This document shows positions 24,527 to 33,303 of a DNA stretch of 64,000 nt, in pieces. How positions within the stretch are numbered: position 1 is the first letter of the stretch; each line of letters starts with the position of its first letter. Source of the DNA: Corynebacterium sp. NML98-0116 (GTDB taxonomy: Bacteria; Actinomycetota; Actinomycetes; Mycobacteriales; Mycobacteriaceae). The stretch is taken from assembly GCF_001767255.1 (NCBI RefSeq), contig NZ_CP017639.1:2262720-2326719 (forward strand). Direction: 5' to 3'. Both the position numbers and the translations under genes were made by a program. The notes beneath the pieces are model-generated. The model did not search any database. It was not told the origin of the DNA and was given only the letters and a program-made list of their open reading frames with translations.

Positions 24527-24773
24527 TTATCCACAGGTTGTGGATGGTTCTGTGGAGAGGACCGTTATCCACACCTGTGGATAACTCTGTGCACAACCTA
24601 TTCGCACATCGAACGCCTGGCGTAATGAGCTGCAATGATGCCCATTCGCCAGGCGTTTTTTAGTGTGAATCGCTGACATGTTCTAGCGATGTTCTAGAAA
24701 TTACACGGTTGTGTTTATCCACAATGTGGACAAGTCTGTGGAGTTCTCCACCGGTGTACAAACTTGGGGATAA
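24527..24773. other. Cluster of DnaA boxes
   Basis: Perfect TTATCCACA boxes are at 24527-24535, 24565-24573, 24576-24584 (reverse) and 24715-24723. One-mismatch boxes are at 24725-24733 (reverse, TGTGGACAA) and 24765-24773 (reverse, TGGGGATAA); a weaker one is at 24539-24547. Boxes two and three face each other across two bases. This fills the 288-base gap between a secreted-protein gene and the rhomboid gene. No dnaA or dnaN lies in the window. Confidence 0.8.
24612..24661 (+). terminator. Terminator inside the DnaA-box region
   Basis: AACGCCTGGCG (24612-24622) pairs with CGCCAGGCGTT (24647-24657) and is followed by TTTT. It would terminate transcription from the secreted-protein gene. Confidence 0.75.
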
Positions 24774-24784
24774 CGTGTGAAAAA

Positions 24785-25441
24785 CTAGGCAACACCAATC
24801 ACAAACGCCACAGCAGCCACAGCCACTACGACCGCGAGGGCGGACGCGAGCCACCTGACGCGCTTCTTCACCGACGTCACCGGCCAGCCCGCCAACAGGC
24901 CCACCACCAAACCGCCAAGGTGCCCCCACAGACTGATACCCGGGGACAGCACCGAGTAAGCAAGATTCGCGCCGACCAGCGCCAACGGCGCCCGCACGTT
25001 GACCTTCTGGCGCATCGACAACGCGAGCAACACGCCCATCAGCATGTAGAGGGCGCCGGACGCGCCGGCTGTCGGCACGTCGTAGTTCCACTCCAACACC
25101 GACGCCGACGACCCCAACACACCCGCCGCGTACAGCAACGAATACGGCCCAGTCCCCAGGCGGCGCTCCAGCTGAGGGCCCAACAACGCCAACGTGATCA
25201 TGTTCACGGCCACGTGGGAGATATCCACATGCAGAAAGCCGGCCAGGAGGGTGCGGAGGGTGGCGGAGGGGGCGTCGATAAATGGGCCGAAGAGCACCAT
25301 GTTCTCGGCGAGGCTGGAGCCCCACACCACGTTGCTGATCGAGTGTGACTGGAGCGCCGTAATCACGAAAACGCCCAGGCAGACGACGGTGATCAGCGCG
25401 GTTGCGGGCGCGCCGCGGAAGAGAGAGCGAACGAATTGCAT
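24785..25441 (-). CDS. Rhomboid family intramembrane serine protease
   Basis: A 218-residue, six-helix protease that cleaves membrane proteins within the bilayer. The catalytic serine motif is TAGASGALY and the catalytic histidine lies in SLWGHLGGLVVG; the L1-loop HVDISHVAVNM histidines are present. ATG 25441 gives MQFVRSLFRG directly before the first helix; upstream codons to 25516 run into the 59-bp repeat and are not used. In C. glutamicum its neighbour is ppiA; here ppiA is at 48155, about 22.7 kb away, marking the island boundary. Confidence 0.92.
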   Translation of the reverse strand: MQFVRSLFRGAPATALITVVCLGVFVITALQSHSISNVVWGSSLAENMVLFGPFIDAPSATLRTLLAGFLHVDISHVAVNMITLALLGPQLERRLGTGPYSLLYAAGVLGSSASVLEWNYDVPTAGASGALYMLMGVLLALSMRQKVNVRAPLALVGANLAYSVLSPGISLWGHLGGLVVGLLAGWPVTSVKKRVRWLASALAVVVAVAAVAFVIGVA

Positions 25442-25489
25442 ACGGCTACGGTACGGGGCGGCCTGGGCGTATTGCGAAATTGTGTGAAA

Positions 25490-25548
25490 GATGTGCCCGT
25501 ATCTGATTTTTCGCATCTGGGCACATCTTTGTGGATATTTCAGGATAG
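25490..25548. repeat. 59-bp direct repeat, left copy
   Basis: Identical to 26756-26814 at 57 of 59 positions. It contains GATGTGCCC...GGGCACATC, a 9-bp inverted repeat, and encodes the last residues of the adjacent ATPase gene. The two copies bracket that gene. Confidence 0.85.
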
Positions 25549-26706
25549 GCGCTTGATATAGTCCGCCATTCCAGGGACCGTGAACTGCACAACACCGTGG
25601 TCAGGGGCAAAAATGAGACCCTTCTCAATCAGGTGCTTCCGGTTACTACTCAACGAATTCACCGAAACGTCAAGCGAATCCGCGATGTCCTTCGTGGGAA
25701 CCTGCTTCGCAGAATGCGCAGCCATCGCCTGCAAATAGCGCTTCTCACCAGGCGTCGCACGCTCCCAACGGCTCGGGAAGAACCCGGCGTCAAGGGCCGC
25801 ATTGCCTTCCGTCACCGCAAGCTGCGCATCACTTTCGGTAAACGGCGAAGCAGGAGCAACGTTCCAGATCGCCTTCCCGTACTCCTGAAGGAAATAGGGG
25901 TAATTCAGAGCGGCGTCCACAAGATTCCGCAACGCTGCTGTTGTAAACAGCACCCCTTGCCTGGTAGCCGGATCCTCAAGTGCGGCCGCCGCCGCGCTAT
26001 CTGACAATGGACCAATCTTGCGGTACTCGAACAGACGCTCCGCGTACGACTGAGATTCCGCCAGCTTCTGAGGCAACGTAGGTAGGCCCGCCCCGAACAC
26101 ATAAAACGGCAAACCACGCTGGCCCGCCTGGTGCTGCGCGGTAATCACCGCCGACATCAATTCCGCATCAAGGTCCTGCATCTCGTCAATAAAAAACGCA
26201 ATCGCCTTCCCGTCCTTCTGCGCGGACTCTGCGACACTCAGCACAAGTTCCTCGAGATCCATCCCGATATCCCCCGAATCAGAAATGCCCGCCTGAGCAG
26301 GTACTTCCAGTGCGACGTCAATACCGCCGACATGCCATGCAAACGAAGCAATCGCGGGCAGTGCATCCTTGAAGTGCTTCCACCGCTTACGCAACGACAC
26401 CTTCCGCGCACTCAACGCCAGTTCACGGGCCAACCGCTTCCGGACCCGCTGCGCACCAGCACGATCAGCGCTTGCCTCAAGCTGCACCGTCAACCAATCT
26501 GCATTCTCGGCACGCGACGCGAGTTCATTCAGCAACACCGTTTTGCCCACCCCACGCAAACCACTCAGGATAACGCCGCGATTGTGCAATCCGCTGCGGG
26601 TCCTTGTGATGATCGCCTCGACAAGCTCGAGCTCCGCTTCGCGCCCTGTCAGCGCAGGTGGTCGCAGTCCCGCACCTGGCGAATACGGGTTCAGTGTTTG
26701 GTCCAT
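25540..26706 (-). CDS. AAA/STAND-like ATPase with C-terminal winged helix
   Basis: A 388-residue P-loop ATPase of the AAA_16/Orc1-Cdc6-like group. Walker A is LRGVGKTVLLNE (about 47-58), Walker B is IAFFIDEMQDLD (about 168-179), and there is a sensor-like FVFGAGLP region. The C-terminus is a winged helix (VPTKDIADSLDVSVNSLSSNRKHLIEKGLI). Related proteins occur as toxins, defence sensors or replication-like initiators; I cannot choose. ATG 26706 lies 6 bases after a -10-like TATTGT on the minus strand, so the message is probably leaderless. The whole gene is bracketed by 59-bp direct repeats, making it a discrete insertion at the edge of the island. Confidence 0.82.
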   Translation of the reverse strand: MDQTLNPYSPGAGLRPPALTGREAELELVEAIITRTRSGLHNRGVILSGLRGVGKTVLLNELASRAENADWLTVQLEASADRAGAQRVRKRLARELALSARKVSLRKRWKHFKDALPAIASFAWHVGGIDVALEVPAQAGISDSGDIGMDLEELVLSVAESAQKDGKAIAFFIDEMQDLDAELMSAVITAQHQAGQRGLPFYVFGAGLPTLPQKLAESQSYAERLFEYRKIGPLSDSAAAAALEDPATRQGVLFTTAALRNLVDAALNYPYFLQEYGKAIWNVAPASPFTESDAQLAVTEGNAALDAGFFPSRWERATPGEKRYLQAMAAHSAKQVPTKDIADSLDVSVNSLSSNRKHLIEKGLIFAPDHGVVQFTVPGMADYIKRLS

Positions 26707-26755
26707 GGGTTCACAATAATCGAAAATGTGTGAAATATCCGGCTAGATGTGCCCA

Positions 26756-26814
26756 GATGTCCCCGTATCTGATTTTTCGCATCTGGGCACATCTTTATGG
26801 ATATTTCAGGATAG
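26756..26814. repeat. 59-bp direct repeat, right copy
   Basis: 57 of 59 positions match 25490-25548. An extra TAGATGTGCCC lies directly before it (26744-26754), so half-sites of the inverted repeat continue upstream. From 26815 to 27018 I see only GC-rich sequence with no gene. Confidence 0.85.
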
Positions 26815-27018
26815 ACGGGTGTGCTGGGGCTGGGGGTTGGGGGCTGGGGCCGTGCTGCTTGCTGAAATCCGTTCCGGTCGAGGTGTTCAAGGAGTGCGAC
26901 GCTGGTCGCCGGAAATCGCCCGGGGTGGGTCGAAATGCGCGACCTGCATCGCACGCTTCGAAGCGCACGCTACGAGCAGATTTGAGGGCCGGAGGCGGCA
27001 GAGAGCCGGGGCAGCCGC

Positions 27019-28251
27019 CTACCAGGTCGGGCCGGGCAGGTGGGCGCGCCAGCCCAGGACCACGTTGATCAGGCAGCACAGGGCGAGGATGGTGCCGATG
27101 ACGAACAGGGTGGTGAAGCCGACGACGGGCGCGGCGGCACTGAAGACCATCGGGATGAAGAAGCCGGTGTAGGACACCGAGTAGTAGACGGCGGTCAGGC
27201 CGGCGAGTTCGTCGGCGTTGGCGATGCGTTGGACCTCGGAAAGTCCGGCGACCAGGGCCAGGCCGTAGCCGGCGCCCATGATGGCGGCAGCCGCAACGCC
27301 GATTGGCAGCGACAGCGACCGGGACGCCTCGGCGGCAAGGATGCAGCCGACGGTGATCACGGCCATCGCGACGGCGGACGCGCGGGCGGACCTACTCGTA
27401 TCGATGACACGGCCGAGCATCTGGACGCCGACGCCGCAGCCGAGGGTCACGACCGTCATGAAGCCGGAGAACGCGATGGGCATATCGTGCGCTGAGCTGG
27501 ACAGCAGCTGCGGCAGCAGGGCGTACGCGGCGCCGGCGCAGCCGAACACCCACGGCGCGACCGGCACGACGATGCGCACGAAGCGGCGGTGCGCGGCGGA
27601 TGGGATGTGCAGCATCTCGAGCATGTCGCGAACTCGCAGTTCAAGGAAGGTTTCCTTCACGGTGCCCCGGCGCGGCGGGCGGGTCTCCGGGGTGTCGAGC
27701 AGCCAGTAGGCGGTGCCGAGTGTGAGCAGGATGTGCAGCACGTACGCGGTGTGCGTGGGCCACGGGCCCCACTGCGCCAGCACGGAGGCGAGCGCAGCGC
27801 CGATCAGGAAGCCGACGGTCAGGCACATCGACGCCTTGCGCGGCCCCGACGCCGGGTCCCCGCCCGCTTTAATAATCAGCTCCGAGACCCACGTGGACCC
27901 CACCGCCATCACGATGCCCAGGGCGAGCCCGCACAGGATGCGGCCCGTCGCGATCACCAGCGGCTCGTTCGGGGCGATGGACAGCAGGAAGGACCCCACG
28001 AGCGAAAGTGGTGCGGCTGGGAGCATGGTGGGGCGTCGTCCAATGTGGTCGGACAGCGGACCGCTGATCAGCAGCGCCGGGATGATGCCCAGGACGTAGG
28101 CGGCGAGCAGCCCATTGACGGTGACCTGCGAAAAGTGCGAGGTTTCGCGGTACATCACGAGCAGCGGGGTGAATTCGTTGCCGCCCCACGCGACAGCAAC
28201 CATGCTGCCTGCGACGGGGAACCATGCGCGCGGATGAAATTGTTGAGTCAT
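27019..28251 (-). CDS. MFS transporter (12-helix)
   Basis: A 410-residue major facilitator. The loop 2-3 motif is GPLSDHIGRRPTM and the mirrored loop is GVQMLGRVIDTSRSARAS; helices are evenly spaced, with a central cytoplasmic loop near residues 180-210. ATG 28251 begins MTQQFHPRAWFPVAGSMVAVAWGG, a normal N-terminus; the frame continues upstream to 28413 without resemblance. Substrate unknown. It is divergent from hsdM with about 250 bases between, in which the CTATCTT array lies. Confidence 0.88.
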   Translation of the reverse strand: MTQQFHPRAWFPVAGSMVAVAWGGNEFTPLLVMYRETSHFSQVTVNGLLAAYVLGIIPALLISGPLSDHIGRRPTMLPAAPLSLVGSFLLSIAPNEPLVIATGRILCGLALGIVMAVGSTWVSELIIKAGGDPASGPRKASMCLTVGFLIGAALASVLAQWGPWPTHTAYVLHILLTLGTAYWLLDTPETRPPRRGTVKETFLELRVRDMLEMLHIPSAAHRRFVRIVVPVAPWVFGCAGAAYALLPQLLSSSAHDMPIAFSGFMTVVTLGCGVGVQMLGRVIDTSRSARASAVAMAVITVGCILAAEASRSLSLPIGVAAAAIMGAGYGLALVAGLSEVQRIANADELAGLTAVYYSVSYTGFFIPMVFSAAAPVVGFTTLFVIGTILALCCLINVVLGWRAHLPGPTW

Positions 28252-28361
28252 AATCAGTTCTTCACGTTGTCCGATTGGTAGCACGAATATATTGCTCCTC
28301 GGATGAGGTATGACCAAATCGCGCCCCGCTAGGGGTCCAACTTTTCGACGACGGCTCTGCC

Positions 28362-28472
28362 CTATCTTCTGAAAATCTGGAAAAGCAGAACTTAGGCGCT
28401 GCTCGATACGCACCTATCTTATAGAAATCGCGGTTTTTAAAAGATAGCTCCGTGCACGAGCCGTTCTATCTT
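28362..28472. promoter_or_regulatory. CTATCTT repeat array upstream of hsdM
   Basis: CTATCTT occurs at 28362-28368, 28414-28420 and 28466-28472, spaced 52 bases apart each time, with an inverse copy AAGATAG at 28441-28447. The array ends 30 bases before hsdM. It is a likely operator array for the restriction-modification operon. Confidence 0.55.
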
Positions 28473-28489
28473 CTGTCCCGCACGGTTGT

Positions 28490-28495
28490 TAGAAT
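28490..28495 (+). promoter_or_regulatory. -10 box of hsdM (leaderless)
   Basis: TAGAAT lies 6 bases before the hsdM ATG at 28502, and no ribosome-binding site is present, so transcription probably begins at the start codon. Confidence 0.5.
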
Positions 28496-28501
28496 GACGC
28501 C

Positions 28502-30016
28502 ATGATTACAGGCGCACTAAAGTCCCAGGTAGACCGCATTTGGGACGCTTTTTGGTCCGGCGGCATCTCAAACCCGATCACCGTGATCGAACAGTTCACC
28601 TACCTGCTGTTCATGCGCCAGCTCGACGAGCGCCAAGCACAAACCGAGTTCCTCGCCAACACACTGGGCGGCAAGCCCGATGACACCCAACTATTTTACG
28701 ACGCCACCCACGACCACCTGCGCTTTTCCAAGTTGTTAGCCGTCGATTCGCCGGAGGCACGCTTTACCGCGTTCCGCGAAGGGTTCGACTACATCAAACA
28801 GCTCGGCGCCGCGCGTGACAGCGGGTTTGTTACGCATATGAAGGATGCGGCGTTTCTGATTCCGAACCCGGCAACACTGACAACAGTGGCGACGATGATC
28901 GCAAAGCTGGAGTTCTCCAATAAGGACATGACGGGCGACTTGTACGAGTACATGTTGTCCAAACTGGCCACCGCCGGCACGAACGGACAGTTCAGAACAC
29001 CAAGCCACATCATCGAACTGATCGTGGCACTGACCGAACCAAAGATCACCGACCGGCTCATCGACCCAGCCTGCGGCACCGCAGGCTTCCTCGCCGCCAC
29101 CAGCGAATACCTGCGCGATGATTTCAAAAACGCCACCAAACAACAGCGCGAACAGTACCTCGCCCACGGCCTGACCGGCTTCGACTTCGACTCCACCATG
29201 GTGCGCATCGCCGCAATGAACATGGTGATGCACGGCTTCGCGGACCCGAACATCTCCTACCTCGACTCCCTGCAGGAACTGGCCCCCGAACAGCTTGAAG
29301 CCTTCGACGTGTTGCTAGCCAACCCACCGTTTGCGGGCTCGATTAATCAGGACATTTTGGATCCGGAGTTGGCGTCGATAAAGACGAAGAAGACCGAGCT
29401 GCTGTTCATCGCGAGGTTTTTGACCTTGCTGAAGCTGGGCGGCAGGGCGGCTGTCGTTGTGCCGGAGGGGGTGCTGTTCGGCTCGACGCGCGCGCACAAG
29501 ACGCTGCGCAAAGAGCTTGTGGACAACCAGAAAATCGACGGCATCATCAAACTGCCGTCCGGCGCGTTTAAGCCGTACACCGGTGTGTCGACTGCCATCG
29601 TGTGCTTTACCCGCACCGACTCGCCGGGCCAAAATGACAACATCTGGTTCTACGACATCACCGCCGACGGGCGCTCCCTCGACGACAAACGCACCCCACT
29701 GCTCGCCGAGGAACTACTCGGCCCCTGGCCCGCCACTCCACTTGACGACGCCCAGCTCCGCCTGAATAACCTCCCCGACGTCGTAGCTCGCTTCCACAAC
29801 CAGACCGCCGAACGCGACCGCGCCCGCACCGAAGCATCCTTCACCGTCCCCGTCGACGAGATCCGCGAGGCGGACTACGACTTGTCGATGAACCGGTACA
29901 AAGAAATCGTCTTCGAAACCGAGGAAACCCGCGACCCGCAGGACATCCTCGCCGACATCGACGCCCTCGACGCCCAAATCGCCACCGCCATGAGCACGCT
30001 CAAGGGGCTGATCTAG
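28502..30016 (+). CDS. hsdM: Type I restriction-modification system, methyltransferase subunit HsdM
   Basis: A 504-residue N6-adenine methyltransferase. The N-terminal HsdM helical domain (about 1-150) is followed by the S-adenosylmethionine motif DPACGTAGFL (about 188-197) and the catalytic NPPF (about 273-276, ANPPFAGSI). It methylates the host target with HsdS and is required for cutting by HsdR. The stop codon abuts the hsdS start. hsdR is not the next gene but lies at 41718-45104. The codon ATA in ALA-SER-ILE-LYS at 29372-29381 is part of the over-represented word GGCGTCGATAA. Confidence 0.95.
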   Translation: MITGALKSQVDRIWDAFWSGGISNPITVIEQFTYLLFMRQLDERQAQTEFLANTLGGKPDDTQLFYDATHDHLRFSKLLAVDSPEARFTAFREGFDYIKQLGAARDSGFVTHMKDAAFLIPNPATLTTVATMIAKLEFSNKDMTGDLYEYMLSKLATAGTNGQFRTPSHIIELIVALTEPKITDRLIDPACGTAGFLAATSEYLRDDFKNATKQQREQYLAHGLTGFDFDSTMVRIAAMNMVMHGFADPNISYLDSLQELAPEQLEAFDVLLANPPFAGSINQDILDPELASIKTKKTELLFIARFLTLLKLGGRAAVVVPEGVLFGSTRAHKTLRKELVDNQKIDGIIKLPSGAFKPYTGVSTAIVCFTRTDSPGQNDNIWFYDITADGRSLDDKRTPLLAEELLGPWPATPLDDAQLRLNNLPDVVARFHNQTAERDRARTEASFTVPVDEIREADYDLSMNRYKEIVFETEETRDPQDILADIDALDAQIATAMSTLKGLI

Positions 30017-31150
30017 ATGGGGTGGGAGATGGTGAAGCTGGGGGATGTTGCCGAGGTTGTTACCAAGAAAGTGCCGGGAGAAAACCTCGACCCTGCGACA
30101 CCATACTTTGGATTGGAACACCTCAAAACCGGTGGCGGAATTCTAGGAAACAGTCGTGCCGATGCGTTTTCGCTTAAAGGCGGAAAGCCCGTATTCGAGT
30201 CCGGTGACATTCTGTTTGGACGTCTCCGGCCCAATCTCCGCAAAGCTGCTATTGCATCTGCGCCGGGCACGTGCTCAGGTGACATCACTATCCTCCGCAT
30301 GATTAACGGCGACGATACCCACTACCTGTTGCATTTCTTACTTAGCGGTTTCGCATTTGCTCAAATCAAAAGGCATCTTAACGGGATCAACCTTCCCAGG
30401 ATCAACAACCGCGACCTCTTGGAGATCAAGGTCCCTCTGCCTCCTCTGGAGGAGCAGCAGCGCATCGCGACAATTCTGGAAACGGTAGAGGAGGCGATCC
30501 GCGCTGAAGAGCAGTCCATTTCAAAGCTAGAAACACTGATCAAAAATCTGGCACCAGAAACGAACCGAACTGTCCCGATTGGAGAATACGTAGAGAGAAT
30601 TGTCTCCGGGAAAAGCCTCAAAGAGCATTCAACGCCTGGAGGGCCACGTGTCCTCAAAATTAGCTCGACCACTAGCGGGTACTTCAAACCAGAAGAGTCG
30701 AAACCCTTGGACCCGAGCTACGAACCCCCTGAGCATCACCGAGTACAAGAAGGGGACCTACTCGTTTCTCGAGCCAACACCACCGAACTGGTGGGGGCGT
30801 CTGCAATCGTGGATCAACCCTATGAGAATTTGCTGTTGCCGGATAAGTTGTGGCGTTTGGTCACGAAGGACTCGGTCGACCCTTTCTTCCTATGGGCATG
30901 TCTGCAGCACCCACTTACACGGAATGCGATTAGTAAGGCATCTTCCGGTAGCGGCGGAAGCATGAAGAACATTTCGCAAACTAATTTTTTGTCCGTTGAA
31001 ATTCCAGATGTCGACGCAGCTCTGCAAACAACAGTTGGAAATCAAGTCCGGACGGCTTTTCACCAGCGAGCACTTCGCAGCAGTAAATTGACACTGCTCC
31101 GAGAGCTCTACACCTCCCTTTCCTCTCGGGCTTTCTCGAGAGAGCTTTAG
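30017..31150 (+). CDS. hsdS: Type I restriction-modification system, specificity subunit HsdS
   Basis: A 377-residue DNA-recognition subunit with two target-recognition domains. The first (about 1-150) ends in the conserved helix PLPPLEEQQRIATILETVEEAI; the second (about 185-345) ends in a weaker repeat of that helix. Base composition drops compared with hsdM (more A and T), typical for the variable recognition domains. The start ATG directly follows the hsdM stop codon. Downstream, after 38 bases, lies a perfect palindrome and operator half-sites (31189-31265) and then repeat-filled noncoding DNA. Confidence 0.93.
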   Translation: MGWEMVKLGDVAEVVTKKVPGENLDPATPYFGLEHLKTGGGILGNSRADAFSLKGGKPVFESGDILFGRLRPNLRKAAIASAPGTCSGDITILRMINGDDTHYLLHFLLSGFAFAQIKRHLNGINLPRINNRDLLEIKVPLPPLEEQQRIATILETVEEAIRAEEQSISKLETLIKNLAPETNRTVPIGEYVERIVSGKSLKEHSTPGGPRVLKISSTTSGYFKPEESKPLDPSYEPPEHHRVQEGDLLVSRANTTELVGASAIVDQPYENLLLPDKLWRLVTKDSVDPFFLWACLQHPLTRNAISKASSGSGGSMKNISQTNFLSVEIPDVDAALQTTVGNQVRTAFHQRALRSSKLTLLRELYTSLSSRAFSREL

Positions 31151-31188
31151 AGCTGACAGATAAAAGGACTCGTTAAAGACCACTTGGC

Positions 31189-31265
31189 AATCTACTCGAA
31201 ACGGTTTCGAGTAGATTGTTTTGCGCTTTTCACGACTTGAAAGTTCGTTTCGAGTACGTTTCGAG
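31189..31265. repeat. TTTCGAG operator-like array after hsdS
   Basis: A palindrome with 14-bp arms, AATCTACTCGAAAC and its inverse, spans 31189-31217. Two GTTTCGAG half-sites follow at 31247-31254 and 31258-31265. The same arrangement stands before hsdR at 41563-41653. Confidence 0.75.
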
Positions 31266-31353
31266 CCATACGCAGAATTACATTTGGACTATCTTCCACC
31301 CGGTCGCATCTCGGACAATGTTGTAGGTCTCTTTTACAAACGCCTCGGGTCTA

Positions 31354-32128
31354 TTCCGCGGGCGGACAATCCTCAAGGTTCCACTGTCCGCGGCACAGCC
31401 ACTACCTGCGACTTTCCTGGCGTAAACCCGTCGAGGTGTCCGCCGCGCGGACAGGCAACCACACCGGCTTTCCGCGGGGCGGACAGGTTCCCATCGGTGC
31501 ATGCGGCTTCGCAGTTGGTGCAAGGGTCCGCGGGGCGGACAGCTCACGCGTTCCGAATGTCCGCGCGGCGGACAAGTCGTCACTGGATTCCGCCGCGTGG
31601 ACAGATCTTCACCGCTCACCCGGAAGCCGGGTCATGTTGTTGGTGGTTAGCGTGGTGGGACGGAGAGGGCGTCAATAAGAAAGTAATCGCTGCTTCCACT
31701 GTCCGCGGCACCTCATCTACCAGCAACTTTCCCGGCGTGAAGCCGTCAAGGTGTCCGCCGCGCGGACAGGCAACCACACCGACTTTCCGCGGGGCGGACA
31801 GGTTGCCACCGGTGAATGTGGCTTCGGGGTTGCGGCAGAGTTCCGCGCCGCGGACACTCTGCAAAACCTCGGCTTCCAAGTCGAACTGTCCGCGGGGCGG
31901 ACAGTGGGATCGTATTCGGGTGTCCGCGGGGCGGACAGGTAGTCGCTGGATTCCGCGGCGCGGACAAATAATCACAGTTCACCTGGAAACTGGATCATGA
32001 GTGTTAAAGGTAAGCGTGGTTGATCGAAGAGGCGTCGATAAGAACCATCGCGCCTCCGCTGTCCGCGGCACCATCGCGACCAGCGAGTTTCGTTGCAGCA
32101 ACCCGTCAAGGTGTCCGCCGCGCGGACG
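31354..32128. repeat. GC-rich tandem repeat region with about a dozen palindromes
   Basis: An imperfect tandem repeat: unit starts at about 31381, 31697 and 32056 (periods 316 and 359; the third unit is cut short). Inside, 16-17-bp palindromes of form T(G/T)TCCGC-NN(N)-GCGGACA recur at 31354, 31437, 31470, 31526, 31558, 31588, 31752, 31785, 31841, 31887, 31921, 31951 and 32112, plus three half-sites. Open frames in the region are composition artefacts. No gene is seen from 31151 to 32247. Confidence 0.85.
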
Positions 32129-32247
32129 AAATAGCCGCGAACATCCTGCAGCTCATGGGATGAGGAGGCGGCAACCCGACTGATAGTTTCGCAGGAGTTA
32201 TGAAATCTCCGTGCTGCAAAACTATCCTATATGGTAATTTTTGAAGT

Positions 32248-33303
32248 ATGGATGCCGCCGAATCGTTGGAGATCATCGGGGAGATCGCTTCCCAACAGTG
32301 GGGACTGTGCACGGCAAAACAAGCACGCGCAGAAGGAGTAACGCCCTTGACTCTCTCCCGACTAGAGATGAGGGGTGGACTCATCCGAGTTCGACATGGG
32401 GTTTATGCGACCGTCGGCACCATGATGAGTCCAGCGTTAGACGTCAAAGCACAATGGCTTGCACTCCGACCCGAGATGATGGCCGCTGACCGGGTCCACG
32501 ACCCTACATTGGCGTCCGAATCCGTCATCTCCCACACCACCGCTGCTGAACTCTGGGGCATCGGTGACCTCTGGCCCGATGGAATCCACTTCACCGTCAA
32601 CCGTCGACGCCAAAGCAGGCAACCAGAAGTCCAGTTTCATCGAAACAAACTCGACGACCACGAATGGACCCTGCACCCCGAACACAACCTCCCCATCACA
32701 ACTGCAGCTCGCACCATCGTGGACCTCGCACTAGACGGACATGAACCCCAACATCTCCTTGATCTCATCGCAGATGCGAGCGAAAAGCAATTACTGCAAG
32801 AACCTGAGCTACTCAGCGCTTTTGCTGGAAACGAAACAGCTTTCGGCCTGCCAAAAGGTGATCAGGAGGGGCTACGTATGCTTTGGAAAGAATGCTTTCC
32901 ACCTGTTCCCGCGGCAATCTCGGAAGAGCAAATCCAAAGAGCTGTCGCCAAGGCGCTCGAGCCATTTGCTGAAGAGTTAAAGGCGCTCGCCGCAAAGATG
33001 CCACTTCAAACCGACTTTCACAGCAGCAATGTAGAAGAGGCACTCCAGAACATGCTCGCTGGCAGAGCAGCTACTGCCCATGCGCTCGAAGCAACACATA
33101 AACAATTAGCCGAAACGATCGTGCACAGTGAAGGTTTGAAGACCCTCTGGCTGTCCACCCCTCTTCCCCCATCCCACACAGCAAAACCTCAAGGAGAATC
33201 CTGTGCCACAACCTCAAAAACAAAGGGAGCGCCACGGTCAGATCGTTTCAGCACTGAAGAAGGAAGCAAGCCACGCCGGAAAGAAGCCAAACGACGTATA
33301 TAA
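32248..33303 (+). CDS. Type IV toxin-antitoxin system antitoxin, AbiEi family
   Basis: A 351-residue protein whose N-terminal winged helix (IASQQWGLCTAKQARAEGVTPLTLSRLEMRGGLIRVRHGVYAT) and following domain (VISHTTAAELWGIGDLWPDGIHFTVNRR; LPITTAARTIVDLA) are characteristic of AbiEi antitoxins, which repress their own operon. The C-terminal extension (about 225-351) is charged, helical and not typical. The reading frame overlaps the toxin gene by 101 bases, an unusually long overlap. The composition is more A/T-rich than core genes. No clear ribosome-binding site precedes ATG 32248. Confidence 0.82.
   Translation: MDAAESLEIIGEIASQQWGLCTAKQARAEGVTPLTLSRLEMRGGLIRVRHGVYATVGTMMSPALDVKAQWLALRPEMMAADRVHDPTLASESVISHTTAAELWGIGDLWPDGIHFTVNRRRQSRQPEVQFHRNKLDDHEWTLHPEHNLPITTAARTIVDLALDGHEPQHLLDLIADASEKQLLQEPELLSAFAGNETAFGLPKGDQEGLRMLWKECFPPVPAAISEEQIQRAVAKALEPFAEELKALAAKMPLQTDFHSSNVEEALQNMLAGRAATAHALEATHKQLAETIVHSEGLKTLWLSTPLPPSHTAKPQGESCATTSKTKGAPRSDRFSTEEGSKPRRKEAKRRI

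Noticed and set aside
24527-24773. Calling this the replication origin
   Set aside because: The DnaA boxes are clear, but dnaA, dnaN and an AT-rich unwinding element are missing here and I cannot compute the skew. I list it as a DnaA-box cluster only.
31354-32128. CRISPR array or a repeat-rich coding gene
   Set aside because: The palindromes are irregularly spaced (30-80 bases), have no unique spacers of equal length and no cas genes nearby. Open frames across the region consist of translated palindromes on several frames and have no ribosome-binding site.
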